From assembly GCA_963971305.1 (NCBI GenBank), contig OZ020307.1, positions 6,461,501-6,525,500 on the forward strand: a DNA stretch of 64,000 bases. The letters run 5' to 3'. The translations under genes and the position numbers were made by a program. The notes under the pieces were generated by a model. The model saw nothing but the letters and a program-made list of their open reading frames with translations, did no database searches and was not told the DNA's origin. Source of the DNA: Arcuatula senhousia. Taxonomy: Eukaryota; Mollusca; Bivalvia; Mytilida; Mytilidae. Of the stretch, positions 1 through 12,129 are shown in pieces (position 1 is the stretch's first letter; each line of letters starts with the position of its first letter).

Positions 1-828
1 GACGTTTCAAAGGTGAGCTTATCGAAACCCAACTCTTATTTGTCTACCATTTTTAAAAACAAACTTGATGTGAAAAAAAATGATTTAATGATATTCATTC
101 AAACATTCTAAATTGTTTTCAGCTGAATTTCTTTCACTTAAATTCTTTTTAGAACCCGCATTAAAAAAATGACGTAGAGTTGGTTACTCATTCGTTGTTC
201 ATCATTTGTTTCTTATTCGTAACACATTCCTCCGAGATAAACTTAAAATAATAGTGTCCTCGCATATATACACTATTTTATTAAATTCTAAAGCAGTCAG
301 GTAGGTTCAATTATGGTCTTAATTTTGTTTGTTATGAATTTTTAGATCTCCGAAGTTCGCTTTGTCTTAAAAAATACCTATAAAAATTTCCGATGAGGAT
401 TGCTAAGAATTTGTTTGATTTTTCAATTCAAAGTGTGTAACCTTTAATTTGTCAATTCGTTACCCATTTGAATACTTAAAACTAAATCTTCATGGAATTA
501 TCCAGGATGTAGCGGGAATGAAATTGTTTAGTTCACAGCATTTGTGATAAAAAAAAAGTAAATGCTAGTACAATACATAAATACAATATCAATTCAACAC
601 AATGAAGAGCCAAAACATGTGCATCACTTTTAAAGTTCACCAATTTATATTTTATCAGATACTTGATGCCTTTTTAAAAAAATACCCTTTGCAGGGTCTC
701 TTTCATATGATCTTAAACAGTATTTCAGGAAACTAAAAAATGCTTAGTTTGTAGTCTTCGTGGTGTCAATATCGGATTCACAAAGCAATACACCTTTTTA
801 GGTTACCTACCGGTAGACGATAAAGAGA
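1..828. other. AT-rich intergenic DNA
   Basis: I see no convincing coding frame, RNA gene or repeat structure in this stretch before the first dispersed repeat begins. Confidence 0.5.
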
Positions 829-1290
829 TGTGGAATAAGTGTACGCGACACAACCAACATTAAAGAAACGGCAATTTAAAAAATCACAATGGAAAACAGC
901 CAGCAGTCTTCAACATGACCAGAGGTCACTGCTCGCCGTCTTGCATTGGCCAAAGACTAAAAATACAATACATAAGATTCAAACAAATCCCTAGAATATC
1001 AAAGAAAGACCCATTTCTGGACAAAAAACAGAAATACAGATAGTAGACAAGGACAAATAGAAGCTTTGACAAGGATTCCTGGCTTAGGACAGGCACATAT
1101 AAGATGTGGCGGGGTTAAACTAGTTTTTTGGGCCCAACCTTCCCCACATTGTTTATCTTGTACAAAGCACAAAAAAAAATAACACACTTTAAAAATCAAA
1201 TCGATAAAAGTTCAATTCACCAAGAGAGAACCTGAGACAAGAGTACTATACCAGAACAACGAAACGTAAAGGAACTCCCTTGAGAACACT
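829..1290 (-). repeat. Repeat B: 3' end of an RT retroelement
   Basis: Read on the minus strand this segment ends in GTGTCGCGTACACTTATTCC followed by ACATCTC. Copies elsewhere in the window stop at the same 3' point, at 17285, 30505, 37985 and 47770. It lies directly downstream of the RT pseudogene at 1451-2700 in the same orientation, as do the copies at 24495 and 32790. It is therefore best read as the element's 3' untranslated region. No protein is supported in it. Confidence 0.65.
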
Positions 1291-1450
1291 CGAAGTTACT
1301 GACAGCTAGCTAAGAAGCATTTATCGATTGATGTAAAAAAATCAAACATATCGATTCTAAATCCAACATAACACTTCAAACAACAAATGATTTAGTATTA
1401 TATCATCATACAAAACCGACATATTTGATCGAAAAAAAAAAAGTAAAAGA

Positions 1451-2700
1451 TTAATGTTTTAGAGTTACTATCAAATTATCAATATTTCTACCAAAAAACA
1501 CCAAATTTAAAGATTTTACTATAACTTCCAACTTGTATCCTTTCTTTTTTAAGTTTTTAAGCCAAATTACCATGTCAAGAGGATTGTTTTTGAATTTACG
1601 TGCCTTATAAACTACATTTCCATAGAATTCGGGATGTGATATTCCTTTTACAATCAAAAAACGACGTGTACAGTTAAATTTTTCAATAAGATACCCATAT
1701 TTATGAACGAATTTAGTAAAAGATTTGACTAATTTGTGGTATCGATAACCTTGTTTTAGCATTTTTTCTGTAATGAAACGGTTTTTGTCATTAAAATCAG
1801 AAACACCACTGCAAATTCGAGCATATCTGACTAACTGTGAAATGTACACTCCGTAAGATGGAGCTAGAGGTACATCCCCTTCAAGAAAAGGAAAGTTTAC
1901 AATTGGGAAAGAAAAGTCATCACGTTTATCATAGACTTTAGTGTGCAATTTTCCATTGAAAATGCTTAAATCTAAATCCAAAAATGGACATCTATCGCCG
2001 GTCGAGTTAGATTTATTAAGGGTTATTTCTTTAGGATAGATATCATTTATAAAATTAGAGAAATTGGGGTTGTTAAGGGAGTACGAGCCTCAAAAATTGA
2101 AGATTTTCAGGATTCTCGGCTTTTATCCATTCAAATGCATTAAAAATTTTCCAACATGGTTTCCTAATATTTGTTCATTACTAATTAGAGAAGGTCCTAA
2201 TAAACTCCTTTTGAAATTTTCTACCAATTCTAATTAAAATTTCTATGTTAAAACAGGAAAAGAATTTTCAATGTATTTCCTATGAAAAACCCAGAGAAGA
2301 TTTTTTCCCGCCATATTTTTCGGTGCTTATATCTAAAAAACGGCTCCATGGTTTTGAAAACTTTTTTCATAAAGTCTAGCTATTTTGAGCTATTCTTTCC
2401 AAATTTTCTATTCTAAATAACTTTTAATTACAAAAAATCTCAGGCTCGTACTCCCTTAAGGGAAAGGATGTCGTCTAAGTATCTGTATGTATTGTTAAAA
2501 ATGTCAATAAGGTGGTGTTTGTTTGTGTCTTTTTGTAGTTTGGCCATAAATTGTGATTCATAACAATATAAAAAAAAGATCTGCTATAAGTGGGGCGCAA
2601 TCGGTTCCCATAGGAATACCAATAACTTGGCGATATATTTGTTTTCAAACAAACAACCGGTGTCGGTGTCCGCATCCAATTACAAAATAATGGTTAAGGA
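1451..2700 (-). pseudogene. Degraded reverse transcriptase, C-terminal part
   Basis: The open stretch 1451-1981 encodes a 176-residue segment with YDKRDDFSF, SYGVYISQLVRYAR and KMLKQGYRYHKL. This is the conserved C-terminal block of an RT family common in invertebrate genomes. Further upstream on the minus strand, 2460-2640 encodes GIPMGTDCAPLIADLFF and a YLDD active-site motif. The frame is broken in the T-run near 2575 and again near 2650, and is split by the 379-bp insertion at 2077-2455. The RT core is otherwise recognisable, but nothing upstream of about 2700 is. The exact clade (Penelope-like or another non-LTR type) cannot be settled by eye. This is a dead, 5'-truncated copy. Confidence 0.75.
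2077..2455. mobile_element. TTAA-type (piggyBac-like) MITE inside the RT pseudogene
   Basis: The ends are inverted copies of GGGAGTACGAGCCT, and TTAA flanks both sides (2073-2076 and 2456-2459). Removing the 379 bp plus one TTAA restores an uninterrupted RT reading frame just after the YLDD motif, so the insertion boundaries are exact. TTAA target choice is the hallmark of piggyBac-type transposases. No ORF is present, so it is non-autonomous. Confidence 0.85.
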
Positions 2701-2712
2701 CCATTCCCGCTT

Positions 2713-2965
2713 ACAGACAAGTGCCACATCAACCATATTGGTATTGTAGGTGCATCTTGTGATATTGAAGTACAACACATCATCCGGATGCTGGCTGTGA
2801 CCTATTTTTTCTACATGGATGACCACTTATAGAAGTCCATTTGTGCTAACAGACACGTGCCAAATCAACCACAAATTTATTGTAGGTGCAACAACTAATG
2901 CTCAAGACATTGCATGCTTCGGGTGGTGGCTGTAACCTTTATTTTGCACATGGATGACCATGCAT
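2713..2965. repeat. Diverged direct duplication, period about 136 bp
   Basis: Two copies begin with ACAGACAAGTGCCACATCAA (2713) and ACAGACACGTGCCAAATCAA (2849). Both continue through ATTGTAGGTGCA to CATGGATGACCA. Translated on the plus strand, both give LTD(K/T)C(H/Q)INH...IVGA, which may mean an old coding repeat. Stops interrupt both copies. Confidence 0.55.
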
Positions 2966-5190
2966 CTAATATTTTGAAAGATTGAAAGTCCTTTCTCGCC
3001 TATTGAAAATACTGCATAACGGAGTTAACTATGTCATGAAGTTTAGGTCAAAATTCCCACTTGAGGTCTTGCAAGATTACACCACAACTGTGTTAGAGTG
3101 AAAATTATTCATTTAAGGGTATAAGTGTTTGAAATTTTAAAATCTGAAAGATTTTCTGTCAATTTCTGGATTGAAAAGAAAATTTAAAATATGTAGATTT
3201 AATAATATTGTTTATTTTGAAAGGCACGTAGTTTCCCTTTTTCACGATTAAGCATTAATATTTCACCAGTTTTACTAAAACTGACTACTAGTAACACGAG
3301 TCTTGCTCGGTAAATGAAGAAGGAACACTTAATCTGTAACAGAACAGATGTTTGGTCTATATTTGGTTACATTATCGAGATAACAGCCTATTTATATACC
3401 AGATATGTAGACACGGATTATAGGTAGAACTTATTACTGATATCTCCATTGTAATTTTACTGAAGTTTATATTCCATTGCTGTCTCTTGGAAACTTTACA
3501 AACACAAAAATTGAACGAGATATTTTTTTTGTGACGATGTTGCTCCTGTTATTTTGAGCAACGTAATCTAAGACTTTTTTTTAAGTATGAGCAATTTTAC
3601 AGATAAATGAATAAGCTAATGCAGTTTTTTTTTTAAAGAACGATCTCTCAAAAAGGACTGAAAGATACATACACTGTACAAATAATAGAATTATCATATA
3701 ACTCTCCCAACAAAATAACAGGGGTGATGGTTAACTCCAAGTATTTTAAGGTACAGATGTGCGGTCTAGAAAATTTATACCCACCACATTCATATATTTG
3801 CTGCTTAAGAAAGACATCCATTCATATATTTTAATGCATTTAAAATAACACAGAATATGCTTACAATTGACATAGTTTATAGCTATTCTAGTAAAATCAA
3901 AGTTTGAATGGTAAAAGTTATCAAATGCATGTACAATTAGGGTTACAAGGAGGCAAAATGTGCATGCTCTGTCAGGCCCTTTTTCTGTTGATATATGACA
4001 TTTGTGAAAAGTACACCCTATCTTATATGAAACATCTTAAATTTCCACCCTTTTCGTAAATTGATCACCCTAAAAAGTAGACCCTTTTGGGCAGCACATA
4101 TGTACCTACATTTATAAAGGAAGTTTCCCCCCCTCGAACAATATAATAAAAACGACATTTATTAACTATTATAATTCAGAATAAAGTTACGTGACCTCAT
4201 GAGTTAAAAGTTATGATGTCCTCAACCCTGATCCACAGTGACAAGCAGCAGTGGCCGAGGCTTTCAATTAATCCCGGAGACAATATTAAAACTGGATACA
4301 AACGATTCTTAACCAATAAAAAGCGTCACCTTCTTGACATAGAAAATATACATGTTACATAAATAAGTGCAACAGACAAGCATTACTGTCGGCTGTATGC
4401 AACCGAAGAACGTACTTTTAAATTTTGAAATCAAAGTCGGTTATTTTTCCTTAAACGTTTTCTTTGACACGACAGAGAGGTACGTGTCATGCGAAGTATT
4501 ATTTTATAATTAATATTTGGAGGTGAATTAGGCGTCCGTTGTTACGCCCACCCTTACAATATTAGATTTATAACTATTTATGACGTAAAACTTCTCGTAT
4601 CAGGCATACTTTGATTTGCAAATATTTCATTTAAAATTAATTTATTTTGAAAAGTTGTCGTCTATCTCTAATTCATGTCATCACTAAAACTGAGGGTTTC
4701 AAAGTTCAATATTTGTAAAGTACATGAAAGGTACACATGAGCTCGATTCATGCAATAAAAACTAAATATAAAAAAACCTCCATCTAACCCTACTGCAATT
4801 ACTTGCAAAAGTTTTGATCATTTTTTTCATTTGTTTGAAAAAAGGAAAGATTATTATATAACTATATAATTATAATTACAATTGATGTAAGATTTATTGA
4901 ATTTGTATGTTTCATTTATAACATGTACTGAATTATTAGTTGTGCTAATAAATATTTGAATTTGTATTTGTATTAAGTATAAGAACAATAATATAAATCG
5001 AAAATAATCCAAAATCAAATATTATCTCCTTTTTTGAAAATAAAGATTAAAAATAAACAAGCGGGAAAACACATATGTACAAAAGCAAAAAAAAAATAAA
5101 AAAATAGATAAATCGAAATAAGAAATACCAAAAAAAAGGGAAAGAAAAAACATTAAGCAAGATGATTAGTTTCCGGTATGGTAAACATTC
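2966..5190. other. Intergenic DNA without identified features
   Basis: AT-rich, with scattered short homopolymers. No ORF with recognisable similarity, no terminal repeats and no RNA gene were found. Confidence 0.45.
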
Positions 5191-5194
5191 TTGT

Positions 5195-5295
5195 GCTTTG
5201 TGGGGTTGATATTTTAACCCTAAACATTTCATTTGTGTTTGTCCTTATTAGCTAGGCATTTTTGTCAAAGTTCCTGTATGTACGTGGCCTCTTCC
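5195..5295 (+). repeat. Repeat B fragment
   Basis: A diverged piece of the repeat-B tail. The order TTAACCC, ATTTGTGTTTGTCCTT, AGCTAGGCATTTTTGTCAAA parallels the better copy near 10910-10965. Confidence 0.45.
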
Positions 5296-6021
5296 TAAAT
5301 TGTTCTACATTTGACAGGATTTTTTGTTTTAAATCATTTACATGATTTTTCTGAACGGCAAATTATGATCAAGGTAGGCAACTGCATGGCTGTTTCCGAT
5401 TACGTATTTTCGAATTTGTTGCTGATTCGTGAAAGTTTTGTCATGCAACTTTTTTTTACAAATCTTGTTACTATCTACATCTGCCTGTTGTATATCTACA
5501 ACAAATGGCAGTTCGGCGTGAAACTTGTATCCATTTATGTGATATTTTGTTCGTACACAAGACGGAGAAATGTAGCAAGACGATTGGTGCAAGGTTTGCT
5601 GTAAACGACAAAAATATCCCCTGATAAAGAGAAAAAAAAGTTTAGGAAAAGACAGAAATGCAGGAAGTGGTTGTTTGTTACTGACAAGAACAGCCTGGGG
5701 TTATATTGATTCGACTTGGAAAAGTTTAGCTGAATATTTACTCAAAGATTTGCCAGACGGAAATTGAGCTGTAAGGGAGGAAATGGTTTCTAGAACCTGG
5801 CAGTTATGTCAACAACTCCCTCAAAGCAAAGAATTGTTTGTCTAACTGTTAATTTGTCAGGTCCACGTGATAAGGCGGTATGTCACAATGATTTGGTCTT
5901 TGGCCCTTATCTTTTTTCTACTTATAGAAATAGTATATCGGTATTTGATACATATGTTTCCTTTTATATCAAGATGAACTCTCGAGACAAGTGGTTTGAT
6001 TTAGTTAAATAATAAGAAGAA

Positions 6022-9000
6022 ATGGATTATTTTAATTTCTCCTCCTTTAACTTTGATTTTCGGCAATTTGAAAACCTGAGCTTTGGAAACATAGATGGAA
6101 ATCATATGCCAACAGACGAAAAAGTTGCAAAAATATTTGCTTATGCCGTAGCGATGATAGTTTCAATATTTGGAAATGTGTTGTTAGTAGTTGTGATTCT
6201 TTCATCCAAAAGCCTTCGGACAAAATTTAACTATTACATTCTGAATTTAGCCATTGCAAATCTTTTTGTGCCATTGACGTGTATGTGGTTACATCTGATT
6301 AAGGATTTTAACAATTCACAGTGGATTCTTGGTGCTTTCTTCTGTAGAATCAACACATTTTCTCAAGGTAAAATGGTCATTCAATTCATTTGTAATATTT
6401 GCTACACTTAATTTACATGCATATAGATATAAATTTGGAAAAAAAATTAATTGCATTTAACATTATTTTCGCATTTTCTTAATTTCGAAATTGATATTAA
6501 TCAGAATTGTTTATTTTTCTCTACTCAAATAACATTGGTAGTAAAATCTGAAGACTAAGAAATGTTTTGAAACATATTTCTGTATTAGAAGCAGAGGTGC
6601 CAATGGATACCGAATGCCAAAGTCCGAAAGGGCAGAGACAAAACCAGTAAACACAAACAAGTACATAAAGAAAATATAAACAACAAATAAAACACGGAAA
6701 CCACTGAATATCAAATAACAGAGCGAACTCTGGTCATTACGACTGTGAACTCCGGTACTCCGGAAGAGAAAGTGGTTCCTGCTTGCTATAGCACACCCGT
6801 CGCTGTGTGGTATGTCTTCTTCTTGACATGTTTAAATTGACTTTTCTTGGACATTGAGATTGATCATTTCAGTTCGAAGTTTTTGCTCTTACCTTTTATT
6901 ATTCACATTTTCTTTCATTAAATTTCTTTATTTATATTTCACTTTTTATCCGCATACAAAAATTTCTGTTTCAGTATTTGTTGTGTCCGTTGGAATCCTA
7001 ACGCTCCTTGTGACAATCCTCGACAGGTTCTTTGCTGCTGAGCATCCATCGCTGCTGTGGCTTACGCAAGGGAACCAGATCTTGGTTATCGTAATCACAT
7101 GGGTTTCCGGTGCTTTACTGGCGTTACCATGGTTACTATACACACATCTTGTTGAAATGGATTTTTTGGGTGAACATTTAGTTTTATGTCAGTCCAAATT
7201 TCCGTCCGTAGACTCCAAAAAAGCCTATAAGACAGTTTTCTTTGTTGTGGGATATGCCATTCCTTTGTGGATAATGTGTGTGTGTATTGTTCTTTCCATG
7301 GGAAAGCATAAAAAGTCCAATGGTTCGGTGCCGGTTCCACCTCTTTCAGTGATAGATATGAAAAGAAGGGTAAATATATGGAAAAAAAATATTTTAAGGG
7401 CTAAAATTCTATCCAAAGATTTTTCTTAAATTTCTGTGATAGTTAATACCCCAAAGAGAACTTTAAATATAAAATGTAAGGTTTATCATCAGCATTTTTT
7501 TGATAAATGGGTTTCGAAAAGACATGTATGCTTTTGAGTATTTTACTATAGGGGAAATCTGTATTTTTATCAATCTAAAATAATCTACTGCATAGAATTT
7601 TAATTAGTTCAAACGACACAAATTTTGAAGAAACATTTGTTTTCCCTATTTTTTTCTTGATAAATTTATTAAAATATTAAAAACTTAAAATATGATGCAT
7701 TTATTGTTATGTAATTGTTATTATCATTTTTTTACATTTTCAAAGTCCATTTGAAATCAATTAGGAGAGTCAATAATCTTAAACGTAAAATTAATGACAG
7801 ATGTGCGAAAAGATGCTCAGTTTTAGACACCCCATCTACCTTTAAAATCATCAAGAAAAAGAATTATTGAAAATTGAAATAAATTTTCTTTTATAATGTT
7901 ACCAGTATTTTTTAAAAAAATGCTAGGAGCAAATCTAAAAAAAAACAATTTGGAAGTCTTGCTACCGAAAACACTTCCTGCAAACCACAAATACAATTTT
8001 TAGAATAAGTGTGCACCTGCACGCAAACAATTAAGTGCATCTTTCAAAATGTTGATTTCAGGCTAGAAAACATAAATTAAAAGCATAAGAACTAATTTAT
8101 GTGTGGAGAAACAAATTTTAATTAGAAATTATTTCAAATCCGATGCTTAATTTCTTATATATATTATTTATCTCTGTAAAGTACTAGTGTTTCTTTATTG
8201 TGTAATTAATATTAAAAGTTTGAAAAATACAAGGAAGGCACAAAGAATTTTTTTCAGACAATATTTATTTACAATCTTATAAAGGAAAATAATTTACACT
8301 ATTTTTTACTTAATAGTTTCATTTAATTTTGAATATCATTTCATTTGACAATAAAACATATATACACCAAGTGTATTTTATTGTTAAAAAAAGAATGATC
8401 ACTTTTTATTATTTCAATATTTTGATCAAATTTGGAAACATTTCATTCAGTAATAAAACATATATACATGAAGCGTAATGTTGTCTTTTATTATTTCAGG
8501 CATTGAACATGTTACTCACTGTTCTGATTGTGGTTTTTTTTCAGGCAATGAACATGTTACTCACTGTTCTGATTGTGTTTTTATTTCAGGCATTGAACAT
8601 GTTACTCACTGTTCTGATTGTGTTTTTCGTGTGTTGGACCCCTCAGCAATGTCTCCTTCTGTGGGATGAGTATCGAACAAGAAGCGAACACACGCAGGTA
8701 AGCAGGAGTTAATTAAGTAAAAACGATTAAAAATAAATTATTATTAGACACATTAAAAAAAGTAGTTGTTAAAACAAAATATAAACAGTTCTTGTGGACA
8801 TAATACTGAAAATAGAGTTTGCTTTAGAGCATAAATTGTGGTAGCAGTTCATAGAACATTGTTAGTCCTAGTAATTATAAACTGTTATTTTTTAAATAAA
8901 AAAACATAAATCGTCATAACAAAAATTCCCACTAGAATAACTTCTATACCTTAATGCAGACGCAACTTTAATTAATATGATGAAGTTGAACTCAGAATAA

Positions 9001-10106
9001 AAATATGTATTGAACAATGTATCGAATACTAAAACGCTAAGCGATGCAGTAATATTATGACAATTTTAAGGGAAATTTTATTAACTTTGTTGCCTTCTCC
9101 AGTACAAACTTCCTACGTTATTTAAAGTAATGATAAAACTAGTAGCATTTTCCTTATCATGTAACATACTGATTCTAAACGTGTTCTTATATCCTGAAAA
9201 AAAAACTAGAGTCTGTTGTACACTATACATACATGTATATTACTTTTAAAATATATTCCAGCTGCCTTCGTGGATTGATGGCTATACATTTGCTGCATTT
9301 TACATGGCCTACTTTAGTACTTGTTGTCACCCTATTATTTATATGGGCTTTAACAAATGCTTCAGACATGCTGCTTTGGCCCTTATCAAATGTAGACGGA
9401 ATGAATTTACACCAACGACTGTATATCCAGGTACGAATTAAAGCAAATAGCATACAAATGTTCAGGTCACTGCATATAGTTTAGTTTGGTAAACTGTATG
9501 ACCACAATTGAGTATATGACTATATCCTTATCAGTAACATATTTATTAAACTAGAACATTGGGAATATAGGAAATCAAAATATTATTCAAAGATCATTTG
9601 TATCACAAAGACACCGGGTCACGCAAAACGATTATGTTTAGAATTTGGAGTATGTAACCAACATATAAAACGTAGAATTCATTTACTTTTCCAGCATATG
9701 AATTAATAAATGATTAAAATACAGATAGTATGCTTACAAAAAAGTCATGTGTCTATAAAGAAGGAGAGGCTTTAAACAAGGTTTTACTCTATAATATTTG
9801 ATCTTAAACATTTTAGGGGTCTTTGCACATTGAAAACTAATATAATACCCTAGATGTTGTGTCGTGTTCATTTTCAACATTTAGGGTTTTTTTTTCTCGT
9901 AAATTTGATACAACTTTATTACTACAGGGCTTTCATCAGACATCCCACTCAATGACCTTGAGGAATCGGATGAGGGTCATGGACAGTCGACAAGTAGTAG
10001 TGAACAACGTGGCGGCCAATCTGAACAAAATGAACATCAATTTTCTTTTAGTGACATCAATCTTGTTCAAAGCTGCTATAGAGACAGAACAGAGGACAAT
10101 TCATAA
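6022..10106 (+). CDS. Class A neuropeptide-type G protein-coupled receptor, five exons
   Basis: Exons are 6022-6367, 6975-7369, 8590-8697, 9262-9430 and 9928-10106. All junctions are GT-AG and in phase, giving 398 residues. N-glycosylation sites are at N5 and N18. TM1 is about 38-60 with GN at 51-52, and TM2 about 72-94. W101 and C108 fit extracellular loop 1 and the start of TM3, and DRF at 132-134 stands for DRY. W158 lies in TM4, C187 is the loop-2 disulfide partner, and P212 lies in TM5. A KRR stretch precedes TM6, which carries CWTP at 262-265. TM7 ends in HPIIY (306-310). The Ser/Glu-rich tail lacks an obvious palmitoylation site. The WILG..FC motif and overall pattern match peptide receptors of invertebrates; the ligand cannot be named. 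Unusual points are Asn80 at position 2.50, His306 at 7.49, and three alternative acceptors for exon 3. It presumably signals at the plasma membrane. Confidence 0.85.
6587..6806 (+). repeat. Repeat A copy in GPCR intron 1
   Basis: Begins AGAAGCAGAGGTGCCAATGG and ends near CCTGCTTGCTATAGCACACC. Other copies in the window lie at 11737, 17920, 23579 (inverted), 36540, 41383 (inverted), 51161 and 56808. No coding potential or clear terminal repeats were seen. It could be SINE-like or the tail of a larger element. Confidence 0.6.
8490..8626 (+). repeat. Three tandem copies of a 45-bp intron-exon junction (triple 3' splice site)
   Basis: The unit holds a pyrimidine tract, the AG acceptor and the first codons of TM6. 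Acceptors fall before 8500, 8545 and 8590, exactly 45 bp apart. All three keep the GPCR frame and add 30, 15 or 0 residues. The repeated peptide is A(L/M)NMLLTVLIV followed by a few Phe/Leu/Val and Gln. The distal acceptor gives a normal-length TM6 and is taken as the default. Confidence 0.85.
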
Positions 10107-10411
10107 CTTCGCGAAATCAGCAGCAATGACATTAGCTAGATGCTTGATGCTTAGCAAAACGTTCAAAATTCACATGTAAATGTTCATTGAACATTTCCAT
10201 TCGATCAAACCAGTACAAATTACAATGTAGGTGGGAAACGATAAACTTTGACAGGATTGACATGTAATTGTGACGTCACTGTAGATTAATTTTAATACTC
10301 AGAACAGGTAGTAGAGTCTACAATAGTCTTTCGTGCTGATAATAATGCATCAAGGGCTTGCTCTAGTTGTAGTTGAACAACTTTTGGAATTTTGTAATTA
10401 AACCAAATTTG

Positions 10412-10417
10412 AATAAA
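10412..10417 (+). terminator. Polyadenylation signal AATAAA of the GPCR gene
   Basis: A canonical hexamer about 305 nt after the GPCR stop codon, on the coding strand, with a T-rich stretch following. No better candidate lies between it and the stop. Confidence 0.55.
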
Positions 10418-10809
10418 GCGTTGTTTTTTATTCCATGATCAATATTGTTTTAGTTGTAAAAATTAAGGAATTAAAGAAATAGATCAACGTACCTTAAAAC
10501 AAAAACAAAAAAAGAACTACCATGTGTTGCTTTACTCTGCCTTATAAGTTTATACTTATGTCTTTTTCTACTTGTTCTAAAGGCCCCTTTTATAATGCAT
10601 CATTCTAGAATTTTTTAATGCAATGATAACATAACTATTAAGACAATAGGTCTAGGAAAGCACAAAAGACGGGAAATTTATAATACACGACTGTCAGGTT
10701 ATTCGTAGACCTTGTAATATAACTCTTAATTACTAAGATCCAATCTGATTCTTTCTTGAGACCCAACTATAAGTAAAATTGATATGAATATATATTTTTT
10801 TTCAGTAGG

Positions 10810-11190
10810 TATACAAAAAAGGTAGACAAAATGTTATTTTCGTTACTGCTAACAAGTACAACGTGTACAAGATAAACAATAGGGGAGGGTTGGGCCAAAA
10901 AAACTATTTTAACCCCGCCACATTTTATATGTGCCTGTCCTAAGCCAGGAATCCTTGTCAAAGCTTTTGTTTGTCCTTCACAACTATCTTTTTTGTTTTA
11001 TGTCCAGAAATGGGTCTTTCGTTGATAATGGTTTATTGATTTGTTTGAATCTTATGTATTGTATTTTTAGTCATGGGCCAATGCAAGACGGCGAGCAGGA
11101 ATGTTCATTATGCACCTTTTATTATATTTTTATTTACGAATACCTAAGATTCCTAGCCTACACCGACTGGTCATTGGCTAAATGAGGCTA
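10810..11190 (+). repeat. Repeat B, solo copy
   Basis: A plus-strand copy of the 829-1290 sequence, sharing AACCCCGCCACATTTTATAT and GCCAGGAATCCTTGTCAAAG. No RT sequence precedes it, so it is a severely 5'-truncated insertion. The short ORFs in it are incidental. Confidence 0.6.
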
Positions 11191-11736
11191 CCATGTTAGG
11201 TTCGGTGCTTCTCCTGGAGACCTTAGTTACCTATTTTACATTATTTGTTTTTTTTTTAATATTTTCTTATATAAGGGCAGGGGGGGGCATCGTCATTCAT
11301 CGCCATTTGGACAATGATCCATTGTTGTAATCACTACTCTTCATAGACACATATGATAGATTTCTTAATATTTTCAAGAAAACTTCTACCTAAAAGGTTA
11401 TCTGACTAATTTGAAGGGAGAAGGGGTATTTATTTTCGACATGTGGCTTACTGTTTTTTTAGCTTTCAATAACATGGAATAAAAATTTAATGATAAAAAT
11501 TAGGATTACAAAATTATAGTAAATAATATAAATCACAATAAAATAATAATAAATCAGACGGCCCCATATACATCTCCGGTCATTCTTTAAACATTCAAAC
11601 AAGTTTACAGAGTCTATTTGGCTGTCATCATTGTAACGAATTCTGAAAAAGATAAAAGACGATGTATAATAGAAGGGGTAAAGCTTTTCGTTTTCCAACG
11701 AGAAACTATTCTGTTGTACAAAATAACAACTGTATT
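11190..11736. other. Intergenic DNA
   Basis: Contains a short G-run near 11280 and otherwise AT-rich sequence. No gene was recognised. Confidence 0.4.
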
Positions 11737-11915
11737 GAAAGAAGCAAAGAGGCACCAATTGGGGCATTCAAGTGTCAAGAGTCCGAAAGGGCATCGACAA
11801 AACCGGTAAACACGAACAAGAACAGTACGAGGAAACACAAACTCAACTGAACAGAAATCAACAACGCGAACTCAAGTCGTAACAAGAGTGAACTTCGTGC
11901 TTCGAAAGAGTAAGC
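11737..11915 (+). repeat. Repeat A copy
   Basis: Recognisable by GGCACCAATTGGGGCATTCA, AGTCCGAAAGGGCATCGACA and the closing GAACTCAAGTCGTAACAAGA. Same orientation as the copy at 6587. Confidence 0.55.
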
Positions 11916-12019
11916 TGAACATTGTTTTTATTTCTTTGATAAAATACTTATTTTGTCCTGTAATCTTTGAGAATCTGAGAACGGAATTAATTGATTTGGT
12001 GGTAATTAACATTTTTGTA

Positions 12020-12051
12020 GTGAGTGAGTGAGTGAGGGAGGGAGTGAGTGA
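12020..12051. repeat. (GAGT)n microsatellite
   Basis: About eight tetranucleotide units, with two GAGG variants. Confidence 0.8.
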
Positions 12052-12129
12052 ATACATTTAAAGTTGAATTAATGTTATTCGACGTAAAAAAATTAAATTC
12101 TAAAATATATGAGAATTTTATTGAAAGGT

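Noticed and set aside
5806..6012. 68-codon frame just upstream of the GPCR start
   Set aside because: No domain, no splice support, and it ends ten bases before the GPCR ATG; more likely 5' untranslated sequence.
8478..8669. Alternative frame over the TM6 exon giving repeated EHVTHCSDC peptides
   Set aside because: Out of phase with exons 2 and 4; the repetition only reflects the 45-bp duplication.
10767..11185. Two short opposing ORFs
   Set aside because: Both lie in a repeat-B copy and are not conserved between copies.
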